From: Desulfospira sp963664655
Lineage (GTDB): Bacteria > Desulfobacterota > Desulfobacteria > Desulfobacterales > Desulfobacteraceae
Direction of reading: 5' to 3'
Assembly: GCA_963664655.2 (NCBI GenBank)
Contig: OY761554.1
Coordinates: 992,001-1,056,000, forward strand
DNA length: 64,000 bases
In this document: positions 25,216 to 34,160 of the stretch, one piece after another
Numbering within the stretch: position 1 is the stretch's first letter
Layout of the letters: each line of letters opens with the position of its first letter
Position numbers and translations under genes: made by a program
The notes under the pieces: generated by a model
Databases searched by the model: none
Told to the model about the DNA's origin: nothing
What the model saw: only the letters and a program-made list of their open reading frames with translations

Positions 25216-28003
25216 TGTCCAGAATCTTACGGATAATGACGGCAAAGTCCTTTAGTTTGACCGGTTTCATGACAAAGGCCCTGACGGCCTGGTCTTTGTC
25301 CCTGTCAAGGCCTGCCCCTTCGCTGTATCCCGTACACAGGATCACCGGGATATCCGGCCTGATCCGGACCAGTTCCCTGGCCAGAACATCGCCGGTCATG
25401 CCGGGCATGCTGTAATCGGTCACCACCATGTCAAACCGGCGGGGCGCCCCCTTAAAGGTTTCAATGGCTTCCCCGGCAGAGGCCCTGGCCGTGACCTGGT
25501 ATCCCAGAAGCTCAAGGATCTGCCGTTCCACAAAAAGCACATTGGGCTGGTCATCCACCAGAAGGATTTGTTCATTTCCCTTCTTGATTTTGATTGGCCG
25601 GGTGGTGGGGGCTTCCCCGGGACTGGGCTTGACCACCGGGAAATATACCTTAAAGGTCGTCCCTATTTCCGGCCGGCTTTCCACCCGGATATCCCCGCCG
25701 TGGTGCTGGACAATGCCCTTGATGACAGCCAGGCCAAGGCCGGTGTTTTTCCCCCGGGTCTTGGTGGTGAAGTACGGGTCAAATATTTTTTCCATGACAT
25801 GGCTGTCCATGCCCACCCCGGTATCGGTTACAGAATAACACAGATAGGTGCCCGGTTTAAGGTCATTGTTTTCCGATCCGGGGGCTTCTGTAATATTCAC
25901 CTGTTTAAGGCTGACCCCCAGGGTGCCGCCGGTATCTTCCATGGCCTGGAAGGCATTGGTCATCAGGTTTAAGGCCACCTGGTGAATCTGGGTGGCGTCG
26001 GCCAGGATCGGACCGCAGGCCATATCAATATCCTGCCGGATCACAATGGAATGGGGCAGGGAGACTTTGATGAGGCTGCAGGCCTCACGGACAATATCCT
26101 GAATTTTTAACGGCTTGAACTGTCCGGATTCCTGGAAACTGAAGGTTAAGATCTGGCGGACCAGGTCGCTGGCCCGGTCCCCTGCGGCGGTAATGGATTC
26201 CAGATACTTGAGCCCTTCTTTGTTCAGGCCGCCGGATTCCCTGAGCAGATCGGTATAGCCCACCATGCTGGATAAAATATTGTTAAAATCATGGGCGATC
26301 CCCCCGGCCAGGGTTCCGATGGATTCCATTTTCTGGGCATGCTGCAGCTGGGCCAGGATATCCATTTTTTCCTGTTCCAGGGCCTTTCTGGCCGAAATAT
26401 CCCGGATAACCGAGATCAGATAGGGCTTGTCCTCAACCTGGATTTCAACCATGGACAGTTCTGCGGCAATGCTCTCACCGTCCCTGCGGGTAATGTTCAA
26501 TTCAATATTTTCGCCGGGTATTTCCCGTTTTTTAAAGAGGGCATACAGGCTGGAATGATCCGAGTCCTGGTGTTGCCGGAACGGGACAAGGTCAAAAATA
26601 TTCTGCTGGGCCACTTCAAGGGCATCATATCCAAAAAGCTGCTGGGCCGCCGCATTCCAATAATAAACCTTTTCATCATCCCCCACCATGACAATGGCTT
26701 CTCTGGCGGTGTCGGTAATGGCCCTGTTGAACCGTTCTTTTTGTTCCAGTTCCTGTTTAAACGCGATGATGGACTGCTTCATCTCATAAAAGGTGTCTGC
26801 CGTTCTCTGGATCTGGTGAAAGGCGGACCGGATCCGGGGTGAGGAAGCATAGTCATGGTTTTTAATTTTTTCAGCTTCCCCGTGAAGTTCGGAAATCGGC
26901 CGGATAAATTTCCCGGCCATGAACAGGCCTAAAATCGTGGCCAGGATGGAAAAGGACAGGGTCAGAAAAAGGGTCAGGTGCTGGTTGGCAATAATTTCAC
27001 TGAAATAGTCCTTTTTGGGGATATAGACCCCGATGAGCCAGGAAATTCTGTTTTCATGAACCGGGGTGAACATGGTGAAATAGGTCTGATTTTCAAAGTC
27101 AAAGCTTGCAAAGACCACCGGCCCGTCACCATGGCTGTCCGCCTGCTGCAGGTCTGCCTTTACCGCCTCATAGGCCGTGGCGCATAATTTGTTGTCCAGT
27201 TCCGTTAATTTGGGCAGCCGGATTTTTTCATCCGGCTTTTCATATTTGAGCTGTTCAAGGTCGGGATAGGCAATGACATCCCGGTTCTGGTTGACCATAA
27301 AGGCCAGGCCGGTTTTTCCCACCCGCAGCTTTCCGATAAAGTTGGAAAGGGCATCCAGCTCAATATCGACCCCGACCACACCGGCAAGGCTGCCGTCCGG
27401 GTTGGTGATGGGCCCGGCCGCTGTAATTCCCGGCTTATGGGAGGTGAAAAACACATAGGGATCCGTCCAGATAATTTCTTTTTGCCGGACCGCTTTGATG
27501 TACCAGGGCCGTCCCCGGGGATCGTACGCATCTTCAGGGGTCTGCCACTGCCTTAAAAGGTTCATGTCCCTGTCACGGCGGATCAGCCTGACGGTCCTGC
27601 CGGGGCCGGTACAGTCTATTATTTTGGTTTTATAATCGTCCCCGTCACGGTGGACAAAATAAAAACTGCCGTCTGGTCTCGCAAAGTAGATCCCGGAAAA
27701 CTGAGGATAAATTTCAAGCTGTTCAATAAAGTACCGTTCCAGGCTTTCCTGTCCCTGTGTCTCTATATCGATAACCGAGGAGGAAATCAGCCGTTTGGTC
27801 AGGTTGGCGGCCCCGCCGGCAATGGACAGGAAATTGCGGGTCTCTTCCAGGGTCAGGTCACAGATGTTCTCCATGATATCCCGGGTATGCCGGAGCATGA
27901 CCTTCCGGTTGGAGAAATAAGATATGGGCGTCACCAGGAGCTGGGTGGCCCATACCAGCCCAAGACAACTCAAGATAACCGCCCAGCGTATGGATATTTT
28001 CAA
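25208..28003 (-). CDS. Membrane hybrid sensor histidine kinase (Cache-PAS-HisKA-HATPase-REC)
   Basis: The 931-residue protein has an N-terminal membrane helix (about 7-27) and a periplasmic dCache domain (about 35-335, with YDPRGRPWYIKAV and GVVGVDIELDALS). A second helix (about 345-365) follows, with a HAMP-like stretch and a PAS domain near 430-545. The HisKA phospho-acceptor lies in TLAGGIAHDFNNILSSM and the HATPase has GLGLAVIKGIVQHHGG. The C-terminal receiver contains LLVDDQPNVLFVERQ and VVTDYSMPGMTG (phospho-acceptor D). The ligand is likely a small molecule sensed outside the inner membrane. No DNA-binding partner is adjacent; a 58-base gap separates it from the upstream activator gene. 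Confidence 0.9.
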   Translation of the reverse strand: MKISIRWAVILSCLGLVWATQLLVTPISYFSNRKVMLRHTRDIMENICDLTLEETRNFLSIAGGAANLTKRLISSSVIDIETQGQESLERYFIEQLEIYPQFSGIYFARPDGSFYFVHRDGDDYKTKIIDCTGPGRTVRLIRRDRDMNLLRQWQTPEDAYDPRGRPWYIKAVRQKEIIWTDPYVFFTSHKPGITAAGPITNPDGSLAGVVGVDIELDALSNFIGKLRVGKTGLAFMVNQNRDVIAYPDLEQLKYEKPDEKIRLPKLTELDNKLCATAYEAVKADLQQADSHGDGPVVFASFDFENQTYFTMFTPVHENRISWLIGVYIPKKDYFSEIIANQHLTLFLTLSFSILATILGLFMAGKFIRPISELHGEAEKIKNHDYASSPRIRSAFHQIQRTADTFYEMKQSIIAFKQELEQKERFNRAITDTAREAIVMVGDDEKVYYWNAAAQQLFGYDALEVAQQNIFDLVPFRQHQDSDHSSLYALFKKREIPGENIELNITRRDGESIAAELSMVEIQVEDKPYLISVIRDISARKALEQEKMDILAQLQHAQKMESIGTLAGGIAHDFNNILSSMVGYTDLLRESGGLNKEGLKYLESITAAGDRASDLVRQILTFSFQESGQFKPLKIQDIVREACSLIKVSLPHSIVIRQDIDMACGPILADATQIHQVALNLMTNAFQAMEDTGGTLGVSLKQVNITEAPGSENNDLKPGTYLCYSVTDTGVGMDSHVMEKIFDPYFTTKTRGKNTGLGLAVIKGIVQHHGGDIRVESRPEIGTTFKVYFPVVKPSPGEAPTTRPIKIKKGNEQILLVDDQPNVLFVERQILELLGYQVTARASAGEAIETFKGAPRRFDMVVTDYSMPGMTGDVLARELVRIRPDIPVILCTGYSEGAGLDRDKDQAVRAFVMKPVKLKDFAVIIRKILDNE

Positions 28004-28061
28004 AACACCTCCGGTTTATTGGCAATTGAGCCCAATCTATAACGGTCCTGAAGGGCTATTG

Positions 28062-29624
28062 TCAAGGATCTGGAAAGGCTAAATTTTCAATGAACCGTTC
28101 TTGAAAGGCCAGGTTGGTTTCAAGGCTGACGATTTCGAGCTGGTCCGCCATTTTCCGGGCATCATCCACATAGACGCAGTCGCACAGGACCATCACGGCA
28201 CCGGAACCGGCAGCATTTCCCAGGGGAATGATTTGTTCTTCATCCATATCCGGTAAAAGCCCTAAGCGGATCAGGTCCTTTTTATTCAGGTGGGTCCCAA
28301 AGGCCCCGGCCATTAAAATGGATTTGGGGGTCTTGAACCCGGCTTTTTCACACAGGAACTCTATGCCTGAAATCAGGGCGGATTTGCCCAGCTGGACAGA
28401 CCGGATGTCTTTCTGGCTGATGATGACACCGGGCCGGCCCGCTGCCGGGTCTTTGGGCACAAGGGGATATTCGGTGGCTTCACCGGCAAACCGGCCGCTG
28501 GGGTCGATGATCCCGTGGTCGCACATCTGGGCAATGGCATTGAGGACGCCTGAGCCGCAGATTCCGGCCGGCGGGACAGCCGGGCCGGTTTCGGCCTGGA
28601 TCAGGGTCAGGGCCTCGATCTGGTGGTTGCTGCCCAGGGTCACCGAATTGATGGCCCCCGGGATGGCCTGCATGCCGCAGTCAAGGGTGGCCCCCTCAAA
28701 CGCCGGTCCTGTGGCGCAGGAGGTGGCATAAAATCGGTCTTTTCCCTTGATGATCAACTCGCCGTTGGTGCCAAGGTCCACCAGCAGGGTGCCCGCCGGC
28801 AGGGATTTAAGGTCCGCGGCAATGGCGGCGGCCAGGATGTCCCCTCCGATAAATCCCGACACCTGGGGCAGGGTCTGAACCGGGCAGTGAATGGATTTAA
28901 AGCCCAGATCCCCGGCATCAAATTCCATGGCCTGGTGAAAGGCGGGCTGGTAAGGGGCCACCCCAATGGGTTGCGGATCAACCCCGGCCAGGATGTGGAT
29001 CATGGTGGGGTTGCCCACCACCGCCATCCGGTCAATGGATATTGATGAACCGTCCATGGCGGATATCAGCCGGGCAATGCCCCATTCAATGCTTTTAACC
29101 ACCAGGGCCTGAAGATTTTTGAGGTTTTTGGGGTCCTGGCCGATGACGCCGATCCGGTTCATGACATCATCCCCGTAAATGGCCTGGGGGTTTTTAACGG
29201 CCAGAGATCCAATGACCTTGCCTTTTAAAGTGTTGCACAGATACACCGCAATGGTGGTGGTGCCCAGATCCACCGCCACCCCATAGGCGTCCGGGCCATG
29301 GTCCCCGGCAAACCGGCCGGTAAATCCTTTGGGGAAAAATATGGGGGCCTTGCTCATGATGTGGGAGGAGAGCATGGAGGTTTCGGGAATGCGGATGCAA
29401 ATGTCGTCTTCCACCAGAAAGGTGCAGGATTGAACGCTCTCAACCGAGCCCCCGGACGTGGAAAGGTCGACCCGGCACTTGCCGCACCGCCCCTTTGCCC
29501 CGCAGTCGGTTCTCAAAAAAATGCTGTGGTGGATTAATGCCTCTAAGAGGGTCTGGCCCTTTTCGGCATGGAGGTGTCTTTTATGGGGAAGAAGGGTGAT
29601 AACTGCCTGGTTGCTGCTGCTCAT
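28062..29624 (-). CDS. ASKHA/DUF4445 ferredoxin-like activator of corrinoid proteins
   Basis: The 520-residue protein has an N-terminal plant-type [2Fe-2S] domain (C41, C47, C50 and C67 in TDCGAKGRCGKCRV and VQSCTFLV). The DUF4445/ASKHA part follows, with VAVDLGTTTIAVYLCNTLKG (phosphate-1 loop), GGDILAAAIAADLKSLPAGT and LMAGAFGTHLNKKD. Related proteins (RamA, RACE) use ATP to reduce inactive Co(II) corrinoid methyltransferase proteins. It is shorter than the usual 600-640 residues, lacking most of the linker. No corrinoid protein or methyltransferase gene is in the window, so its target is elsewhere. Confidence 0.85.
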   Translation of the reverse strand: MSSSNQAVITLLPHKRHLHAEKGQTLLEALIHHSIFLRTDCGAKGRCGKCRVDLSTSGGSVESVQSCTFLVEDDICIRIPETSMLSSHIMSKAPIFFPKGFTGRFAGDHGPDAYGVAVDLGTTTIAVYLCNTLKGKVIGSLAVKNPQAIYGDDVMNRIGVIGQDPKNLKNLQALVVKSIEWGIARLISAMDGSSISIDRMAVVGNPTMIHILAGVDPQPIGVAPYQPAFHQAMEFDAGDLGFKSIHCPVQTLPQVSGFIGGDILAAAIAADLKSLPAGTLLVDLGTNGELIIKGKDRFYATSCATGPAFEGATLDCGMQAIPGAINSVTLGSNHQIEALTLIQAETGPAVPPAGICGSGVLNAIAQMCDHGIIDPSGRFAGEATEYPLVPKDPAAGRPGVIISQKDIRSVQLGKSALISGIEFLCEKAGFKTPKSILMAGAFGTHLNKKDLIRLGLLPDMDEEQIIPLGNAAGSGAVMVLCDCVYVDDARKMADQLEIVSLETNLAFQERFIENLAFPDP

Positions 29625-29762
29625 AATCGTGTCCTTAAATTAAATCTGGTGGATTATAAGGACTTATCAGCTGATCCGCAACAATTAACCCCATTCAATA
29701 CAGGGTGGCCGCATGTCGTCTGCCGACGGTTTTTTATGCGAGTATGGATGATGTAAAAAATG

Positions 29763-29828
29763 GAAACCGGAGGAAGGGAGACCGGGTGGCGCATCCGTAA
29801 GTTAGGGGTTTCCGCATTTCTGGCCCCC
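29763..29828. repeat. GGAGACC-type repeat element
   Basis: Short heptad-like units (AACCGGAGGAAGGGAGACCGG) precede GGCGCATCCGTAAGTTAGGG, TTTCCGCATTTC and GGCCCCCGTCT, matching the plan of the element at 21488. Confidence 0.5.
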
Positions 29829-29830
29829 GT

Positions 29831-30706
29831 CTATATCAACTCATAGCTCATGGACAGGGGCGGCATGTCCAGCTGGTTTAAGACCCGTTCCAGCAGGATG
29901 CCCTCTACATTGTTGTACTCGTAACCAAAGGTGGCTTTAACCCCCATGCTGGTGAACTGGACGGCCCGGTCAATGGCAATGGGCAGGCTGTCGCCCTGGA
30001 GCAGGGCCCCGGTGACCACGCTGGCAAACGCATCCCCTGTGCCGGGATATTCCGTGGGCAGGTAATTGCAGGCCACCCGCCAGAACCGGTTGTCGCTTCT
30101 ATGATAGGCGATCACAGCGGTTTCGGCCTGGTCACAGCCGGTCCGGACACTGGTGACAATGACGATTTCAGGCCCCTTGTCTGCCAGCCGCATGATCCAT
30201 TCCTTGATCCGGCCGGTTTCAATATACTCGGCATAAGGCTCATCTAAAAGATAGGCGGCCTCGGTCAGATTGGGCGTAATGATATGGGCATGGGTGATCA
30301 GGGACTTCATCTCCGTGACATGGGCCTTGCTTAACGGCGCATAGATCTTGCCGTTATCCCCCAACACCGGATCCACAATAATCTTGATGGCCTCATGCCT
30401 GAAATCCTCAATAAACTGCGTGACGATCTCGATCTGCTGATGGGAGCCTAAAAACCCCGAGTAAACCGCGTCAAATTTCAAGTTAAGCTTTTTCCAGTGG
30501 TCTATCATGGGGGGCAGGGCATGGGTTAAGTCCACAAAGTGAAAATCACTGAACTTGCTGTGGGTGGACAGCACGGCCGTGGGAAGGGGGCAGACCTGAA
30601 TGCCCATGCGGGACAAAATAGGGATGATAACGGTCAATGAGGCCCTTCCGAACCCGGACAGGTCATGGATGGCGGCTACTTTTTTGACAGGGTTGGTCAG
30701 TTTCAT
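29831..30706 (-). CDS. pdxY: Pyridoxal/pyridoxamine kinase (PfkB-like ribokinase fold)
   Basis: The 291-residue enzyme matches PdxY/PdxK kinases. It has AAIHDLSGFGRASLTVIIP at the start, YSGFLGSHQQIEIV, IIVDPVLGDNGKIY, ITPNLTEAAYLLDEPY and the anion-hole/catalytic segment YPGTGDAFASVVTG (catalytic D about residue 225). It phosphorylates pyridoxal, pyridoxine or pyridoxamine for PLP salvage. The gene is monocistronic, flanked on both sides by GGAGACC-type repeats. Confidence 0.88.
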   Translation of the reverse strand: MKLTNPVKKVAAIHDLSGFGRASLTVIIPILSRMGIQVCPLPTAVLSTHSKFSDFHFVDLTHALPPMIDHWKKLNLKFDAVYSGFLGSHQQIEIVTQFIEDFRHEAIKIIVDPVLGDNGKIYAPLSKAHVTEMKSLITHAHIITPNLTEAAYLLDEPYAEYIETGRIKEWIMRLADKGPEIVIVTSVRTGCDQAETAVIAYHRSDNRFWRVACNYLPTEYPGTGDAFASVVTGALLQGDSLPIAIDRAVQFTSMGVKATFGYEYNNVEGILLERVLNQLDMPPLSMSYELI

Positions 30707-30811
30707 TTTTCTTAAATCCGGTTTTCAATATGGGTTGATACCTGAACTCAGACCCGTGTCATATACCATATTTCCCCCGGAACCTGTCAACATTATCCCG
30801 GAAGGACGAAC

Positions 30812-30892
30812 AACGGAGGCCGGAGACGGGAAACCGGAGACGGCAGACCGGAATGCGGATACCCGGGGGAGCCGTGATTTCCGGTCTCCCAC
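30812..30892. repeat. GGAGACC-type heptad repeat element with inverted end
   Basis: Successive 7-base units (GGAGGCC, GGAGACG, GGAAACC, GGAGACG, GCAGACC, GGAATGC) lead to GGATACCCGGGGGAGCCGTG and end in CCGGTCTCCC, the inverse of the start. The copy at 61702-61788 has the same order and spacing. Confidence 0.7.
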
Positions 30893-30932
30893 AAAAAAAA
30901 CGCCCGGAACAGGCAAAGGCCTGTTCCGGGCG
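30893..30932 (-). terminator. Rho-independent terminator of the EF-hand gene
   Basis: A 14-bp perfect stem (CGCCCGGAACAGGC at 30901-30914 with 30919-30932) is followed on the minus strand by eight T. Confidence 0.88.
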
Positions 30933-30969
30933 GTTTCATCAGGTTTCTGATGCGGCCCTTGTTAGAGGC

Positions 30970-31428
30970 TTAGGACTCCTGGCCGCCATGCCCCGGGGGT
31001 GGCCCCTGGGGTTTTTCACCCTCTTCAATGTAGCCGTCCCCATCCGAATCCATCTGCTCAAACACGTCTGCGGGACCGGAAAATTCTTCTTTGGAAATTT
31101 TGCCGTCGCCATCCTGGTCATCGGTTTCAAAGGGGTTCCCCATGCCCGGCGGGGGGCCGCCCTGGGGACCGCCCTGAGCGGCTTCCTCTTCGCTGATGTA
31201 CCCGTCACTGTCGGCGTCCATTTTGGTAAACAGCTCAGACGGTCCCTGGAACTCGTCCTGTGACACCTGGCCGTCGCCATCCTGGTCAAACTCCTCAATC
31301 AGATGGCCCGGCGGGGGACCGCCTTCCGGCCCTCCGGGTCCCTGGCCGGCAAAGGCCGGTGCCCCGAAAAGTACTGCGGATAAAGACAGACACATCAGCA
31401 TCTGTTTAATCCTTTTTTTGTTTTCCAT
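30970..31428 (-). CDS. Secreted EF-hand protein
   Basis: The 152-residue precursor has a signal peptide (KKRIKQMLMCLSLSAVLFG, then APAFA). Four EF-hand calcium loops follow: DQDGDGQVSQDE, DADSDGYISEEE, DQDGDGKISKEE and DSDGDGYIEEGE. Linkers are rich in G and P (GGPEGGPPPGH, GGPQGGPPPGMG). The mature protein is very acidic and should bind calcium in the periplasm or outside the cell. No enzymatic domain is present, and the partner is unknown. It has its own terminator and no operon partners. Confidence 0.88.
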   Translation of the reverse strand: MENKKRIKQMLMCLSLSAVLFGAPAFAGQGPGGPEGGPPPGHLIEEFDQDGDGQVSQDEFQGPSELFTKMDADSDGYISEEEAAQGGPQGGPPPGMGNPFETDDQDGDGKISKEEFSGPADVFEQMDSDGDGYIEEGEKPQGPPPGHGGQES

Positions 31429-31754
31429 TTCAGCGTTCCTTTATTTTTGTATGTTATCAACACTTCGGTCCTGTTGGTCCGATGTATGGTTTGCATTATA
31501 TCACTTATTTCCCCAAAAAATTGTGAAAACATTATGATTTTAACTGGTTCAAGAATACTTCCGTGGTTTTTACCCGGAGTGCCCGCGATCTTTTAGGCGG
31601 CAAATATCATACCCCGGGGCAAACCGCCTGACGGCCTTCCGCCTAAAAACCGTTCGTCTTCTAAATTAAAAGATTGAAAATTACTGAAAAACCGTTAAGT
31701 TTAAATGATTGAAGCAACCCCATGTCCGCTTAAATCCATAGGTTAGGAAATTTT
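31429..31754. other. Intergenic region with a nested inverted repeat upstream of pepA
   Basis: Between the divergent EF-hand and pepA genes lies TTTTAGGCGG (31591-31600) with CCGCCTAAAA (31639-31648), a 10-bp perfect inverted repeat. Inside it, CCCCGGGG and a second GGCGG/CCGCC pairing choice allow alternative folds. It could be a transcript structure in the pepA leader or a terminator. No known riboswitch was recognised. Confidence 0.45.
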
Positions 31755-33293
31755 ATGAAAACAACACAACTCACGGTTACGGAAAAACCCATCAAGGATA
31801 TTGAGACCGATCTGCTGGTTTATTTTGCCCTCCAGATCAAAGACGAAGCCCCCCATTGTGACCCCGGGATCAAGCCCCGGGTGGACAAGGCCTTTTCCCT
31901 TGGGGATTTTAAGGCCGAGGAAAAAGAAGACCTTTTCTTTTATCCTGAAACCGAAGACCTGAAAGCCAAACGGGTTCTGGTTGCAGGGCTTGGGAAACTG
32001 GGCCAAAGCCAGGACGACGCCCCTGATGACATTCCCGACGCCTTAAGAGAGGCCGGGGGCCGCATTGCCAAAGCCTGCAAGCGGGCAAAAGCAAAAACCC
32101 TTACGGTCTGCCTGCCGGATGTCCCGGGAACTGAACCGGAAGTTACGGCTGATGTTCTGGCCCAGGGCATCCTTTTGGGGGACTACCGGTTTGACAAATA
32201 CAAGGAAACGTCCAAAAAAGAAACCGATTATGCCGGGATCAAGAAGGTTCGATTTTCGGCTCAAACCTCTGTCAAGCAGGTGCGCAAAGGGGCCCAAAAA
32301 GGGGTGTCTGCGGCCATGGCGACCTGCACGGCAAGGGACATGGCCAATGAACCGGGCAACAACTGGACCTCAAAGGAGTTTGCCGATTATGCCAAAGCCC
32401 TTGCCAAAACCCATGGCCTGACCTGCAAGGTGCTGGAAAAAAAGGACCTGGAAAAACTTTCCATGAACGGTATCCTGGCCGTGAACCAGGGCTCTGCGGT
32501 GCCGCCCCGATTGGTCATTTTAGAGTACAAACCCGCCAAAAAAGCCCAGACCATCATGCTGGTGGGCAAGGGCATCACCTTTGACTCCGGCGGCATCAGC
32601 CTTAAGCCGGCGGCCGGTATGGAAGAGATGAAGTATGACATGTGCGGCGGGGCCGCCGTTCTTTGCGCCATGCAGGCTGTGGGCGCGGAAAAACCCGATG
32701 TGGGGGTGGTGGCCCTGATCCCGGCCACAGACAACATGTCCGGTTCCAAGGCCATCCACCCGGGAGACATTATCCGCCATTTTAACGGGGTGACCTCGGA
32801 AGTCGTGAATACCGATGCCGAAGGGCGGCTGATTCTGGCCGATGCCCTGGCTTACGGCATCAAAACCTATAAACCGGACTGCGTCATTGACGCCGCCACC
32901 CTGACCGGGGCCGTGATCATTGGGCTGGGCCACCATCACACCGGCATGGTGTCCAATAACGATGCCCTTTCAGGTCTTGTGGAAGCGGCGGGAAAAAAAG
33001 CCGGGGAACCGGTCTGGCGGCTTCCCTTGACCACGCCATACATGAAGCAGATCGAATCCAAGGTGGCGGACATTAAAAACGTCGGGGGAAGGCCCGGCGG
33101 CACCATCACGGCGGCGGCCTACCTGTCCAAATTTGTGGATAAAACCCCCTGGGCCCATCTGGACATTGCCGGAACAGCCTGGGATTTTACCGAAAAATCC
33201 TATATCCCCAAGGGACCGTCCGGTACAGCTGTCCGGACCTTTTTGAACCTGATCCGGGACTGGGACAACCCGGAACTGCAACCTGAAAAATGA
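31755..33293 (+). CDS. pepA: Leucyl aminopeptidase (M17, cytosol aminopeptidase)
   Basis: The 512-residue enzyme has an N-terminal macro-like domain and the C-terminal M17 catalytic domain. The domain contains VGKGITFDSGGISLKPA (metal-binding K and D), MKYDMCGGAAVL and the family signature NTDAEGRL near residues 350-357. ATLTGAVIIGLG and GGRPGGTITAAAYL follow. It removes N-terminal residues from peptides using two divalent metals, usually as a hexamer in the cytoplasm. The stop overlaps the start of larE by four bases (ATGA), an uncommon pairing. Confidence 0.94.
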   Translation: MKTTQLTVTEKPIKDIETDLLVYFALQIKDEAPHCDPGIKPRVDKAFSLGDFKAEEKEDLFFYPETEDLKAKRVLVAGLGKLGQSQDDAPDDIPDALREAGGRIAKACKRAKAKTLTVCLPDVPGTEPEVTADVLAQGILLGDYRFDKYKETSKKETDYAGIKKVRFSAQTSVKQVRKGAQKGVSAAMATCTARDMANEPGNNWTSKEFADYAKALAKTHGLTCKVLEKKDLEKLSMNGILAVNQGSAVPPRLVILEYKPAKKAQTIMLVGKGITFDSGGISLKPAAGMEEMKYDMCGGAAVLCAMQAVGAEKPDVGVVALIPATDNMSGSKAIHPGDIIRHFNGVTSEVVNTDAEGRLILADALAYGIKTYKPDCVIDAATLTGAVIIGLGHHHTGMVSNNDALSGLVEAAGKKAGEPVWRLPLTTPYMKQIESKVADIKNVGGRPGGTITAAAYLSKFVDKTPWAHLDIAGTAWDFTEKSYIPKGPSGTAVRTFLNLIRDWDNPELQPEK

Positions 33294-34087
33294 ACGATCT
33301 TTTCCAGAACCTGAAACGGCAGTTGTCATCCCATGAAACCATGGCCATTGCCTTTTCAGGGGGAACCGACTCCTGCCTTCTGGCAGCGGTGGCGCAGCAG
33401 GCCTGCGGCCGTGTCCTGGCCGTCACGGTGGACTCTGAATTCCAATCGGCCCGGGATAAACAAGGGGCCCTTGATATGGCCCGTGCCCTGGGGCTTGACC
33501 ATGGGGTGGTAAAGGTAAGGGTTCTGGAAAACGAGCAGATCCGGAAAAACCCATCAGATCGTTGTTATTATTGCAAAAAACTGATATTTAAACAGGTAAA
33601 GAACGCTGCGGAACAGGCCGGTTTTCAATCCCTGGCCCACGGGGCCAACCTGGATGACGCAAAAGACTTCAGGCCTGGATTCAAGGCTGCCCAGGAGGCC
33701 GGATTCCTGGCCCCGTTAATGGATGCGGGCCTGTCCAAAGCGGATGTCCGGAACCTGTCCAAAACCCTGGGGCTGGCCACCTGGAACCTGCCGTCCCAGT
33801 CCTGCCTGGCCGCCCGGATCCCTTACGGTGATCCCATCACCAGGGAGACGCTCTCCCGGATTGAACAGGGGGAATCCATCCTGTATGAAAAAGGCTTTCC
33901 CTCCGTCCGGGTCCGCTGCCACGGCCGGCTGGCCAGGATCGAACTGCCGGTACAGGACATGGAGCGGTTTATGGCAAAGGGGGGGGGCCAGAAGATGGCC
34001 GGAGAATTTCGAAAAATCGGTTTTTTATATACCGCCCTGGACCTTGAAGGATATATCACGGGCAGCCTGAACAGGGGCCTGGAATAG
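33290..34087 (+). CDS. larE: ATP-dependent sacrificial sulfur transferase LarE
   Basis: The 265-residue protein has the PP-loop SGGTDS (residues 23-28), the conserved DRCYYCKKLIF segment, GANLDDAKDFRPG and SQSCLAARIPYG. In the last of these, C172 aligns with Cys176 of Lactobacillus plantarum LarE. LarE adenylates pyridinium bis-carboxylate and donates sulfur from that cysteine to make the nickel-pincer cofactor of lactate racemase. No larA, larB or larC is in the window, so the partners must be elsewhere or the enzyme is a related sulfur transferase. It is translationally coupled to pepA. Confidence 0.85.
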   Translation: MNDLFQNLKRQLSSHETMAIAFSGGTDSCLLAAVAQQACGRVLAVTVDSEFQSARDKQGALDMARALGLDHGVVKVRVLENEQIRKNPSDRCYYCKKLIFKQVKNAAEQAGFQSLAHGANLDDAKDFRPGFKAAQEAGFLAPLMDAGLSKADVRNLSKTLGLATWNLPSQSCLAARIPYGDPITRETLSRIEQGESILYEKGFPSVRVRCHGRLARIELPVQDMERFMAKGGGQKMAGEFRKIGFLYTALDLEGYITGSLNRGLE

Positions 34088-34160
34088 CAATTAGCCGTTA
34101 GCTCTTAGCCATCAGCTTTTTGGGGCGCGGCTAACAGCGAACGGCCACCAGCTTACAGCC
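34088..34160. repeat. Heptad repeat, TTAGCCG / GCTAAC type
   Basis: The larE-CDF gap holds degenerate 7-base units in both orientations: TTAGCCG, TTAGCTC, TTAGCCA, then GCTAACAGCGAACGGCCACC. A pairing between the two halves could form a hairpin. Confidence 0.6.

Noticed and set aside
31591..31660. Resemblance of GGGGCAAACCGCC to a c-di-GMP (GEMM) riboswitch core
   Set aside because: The conserved GACGCAAAGCC segment and tetraloop receptor are absent.
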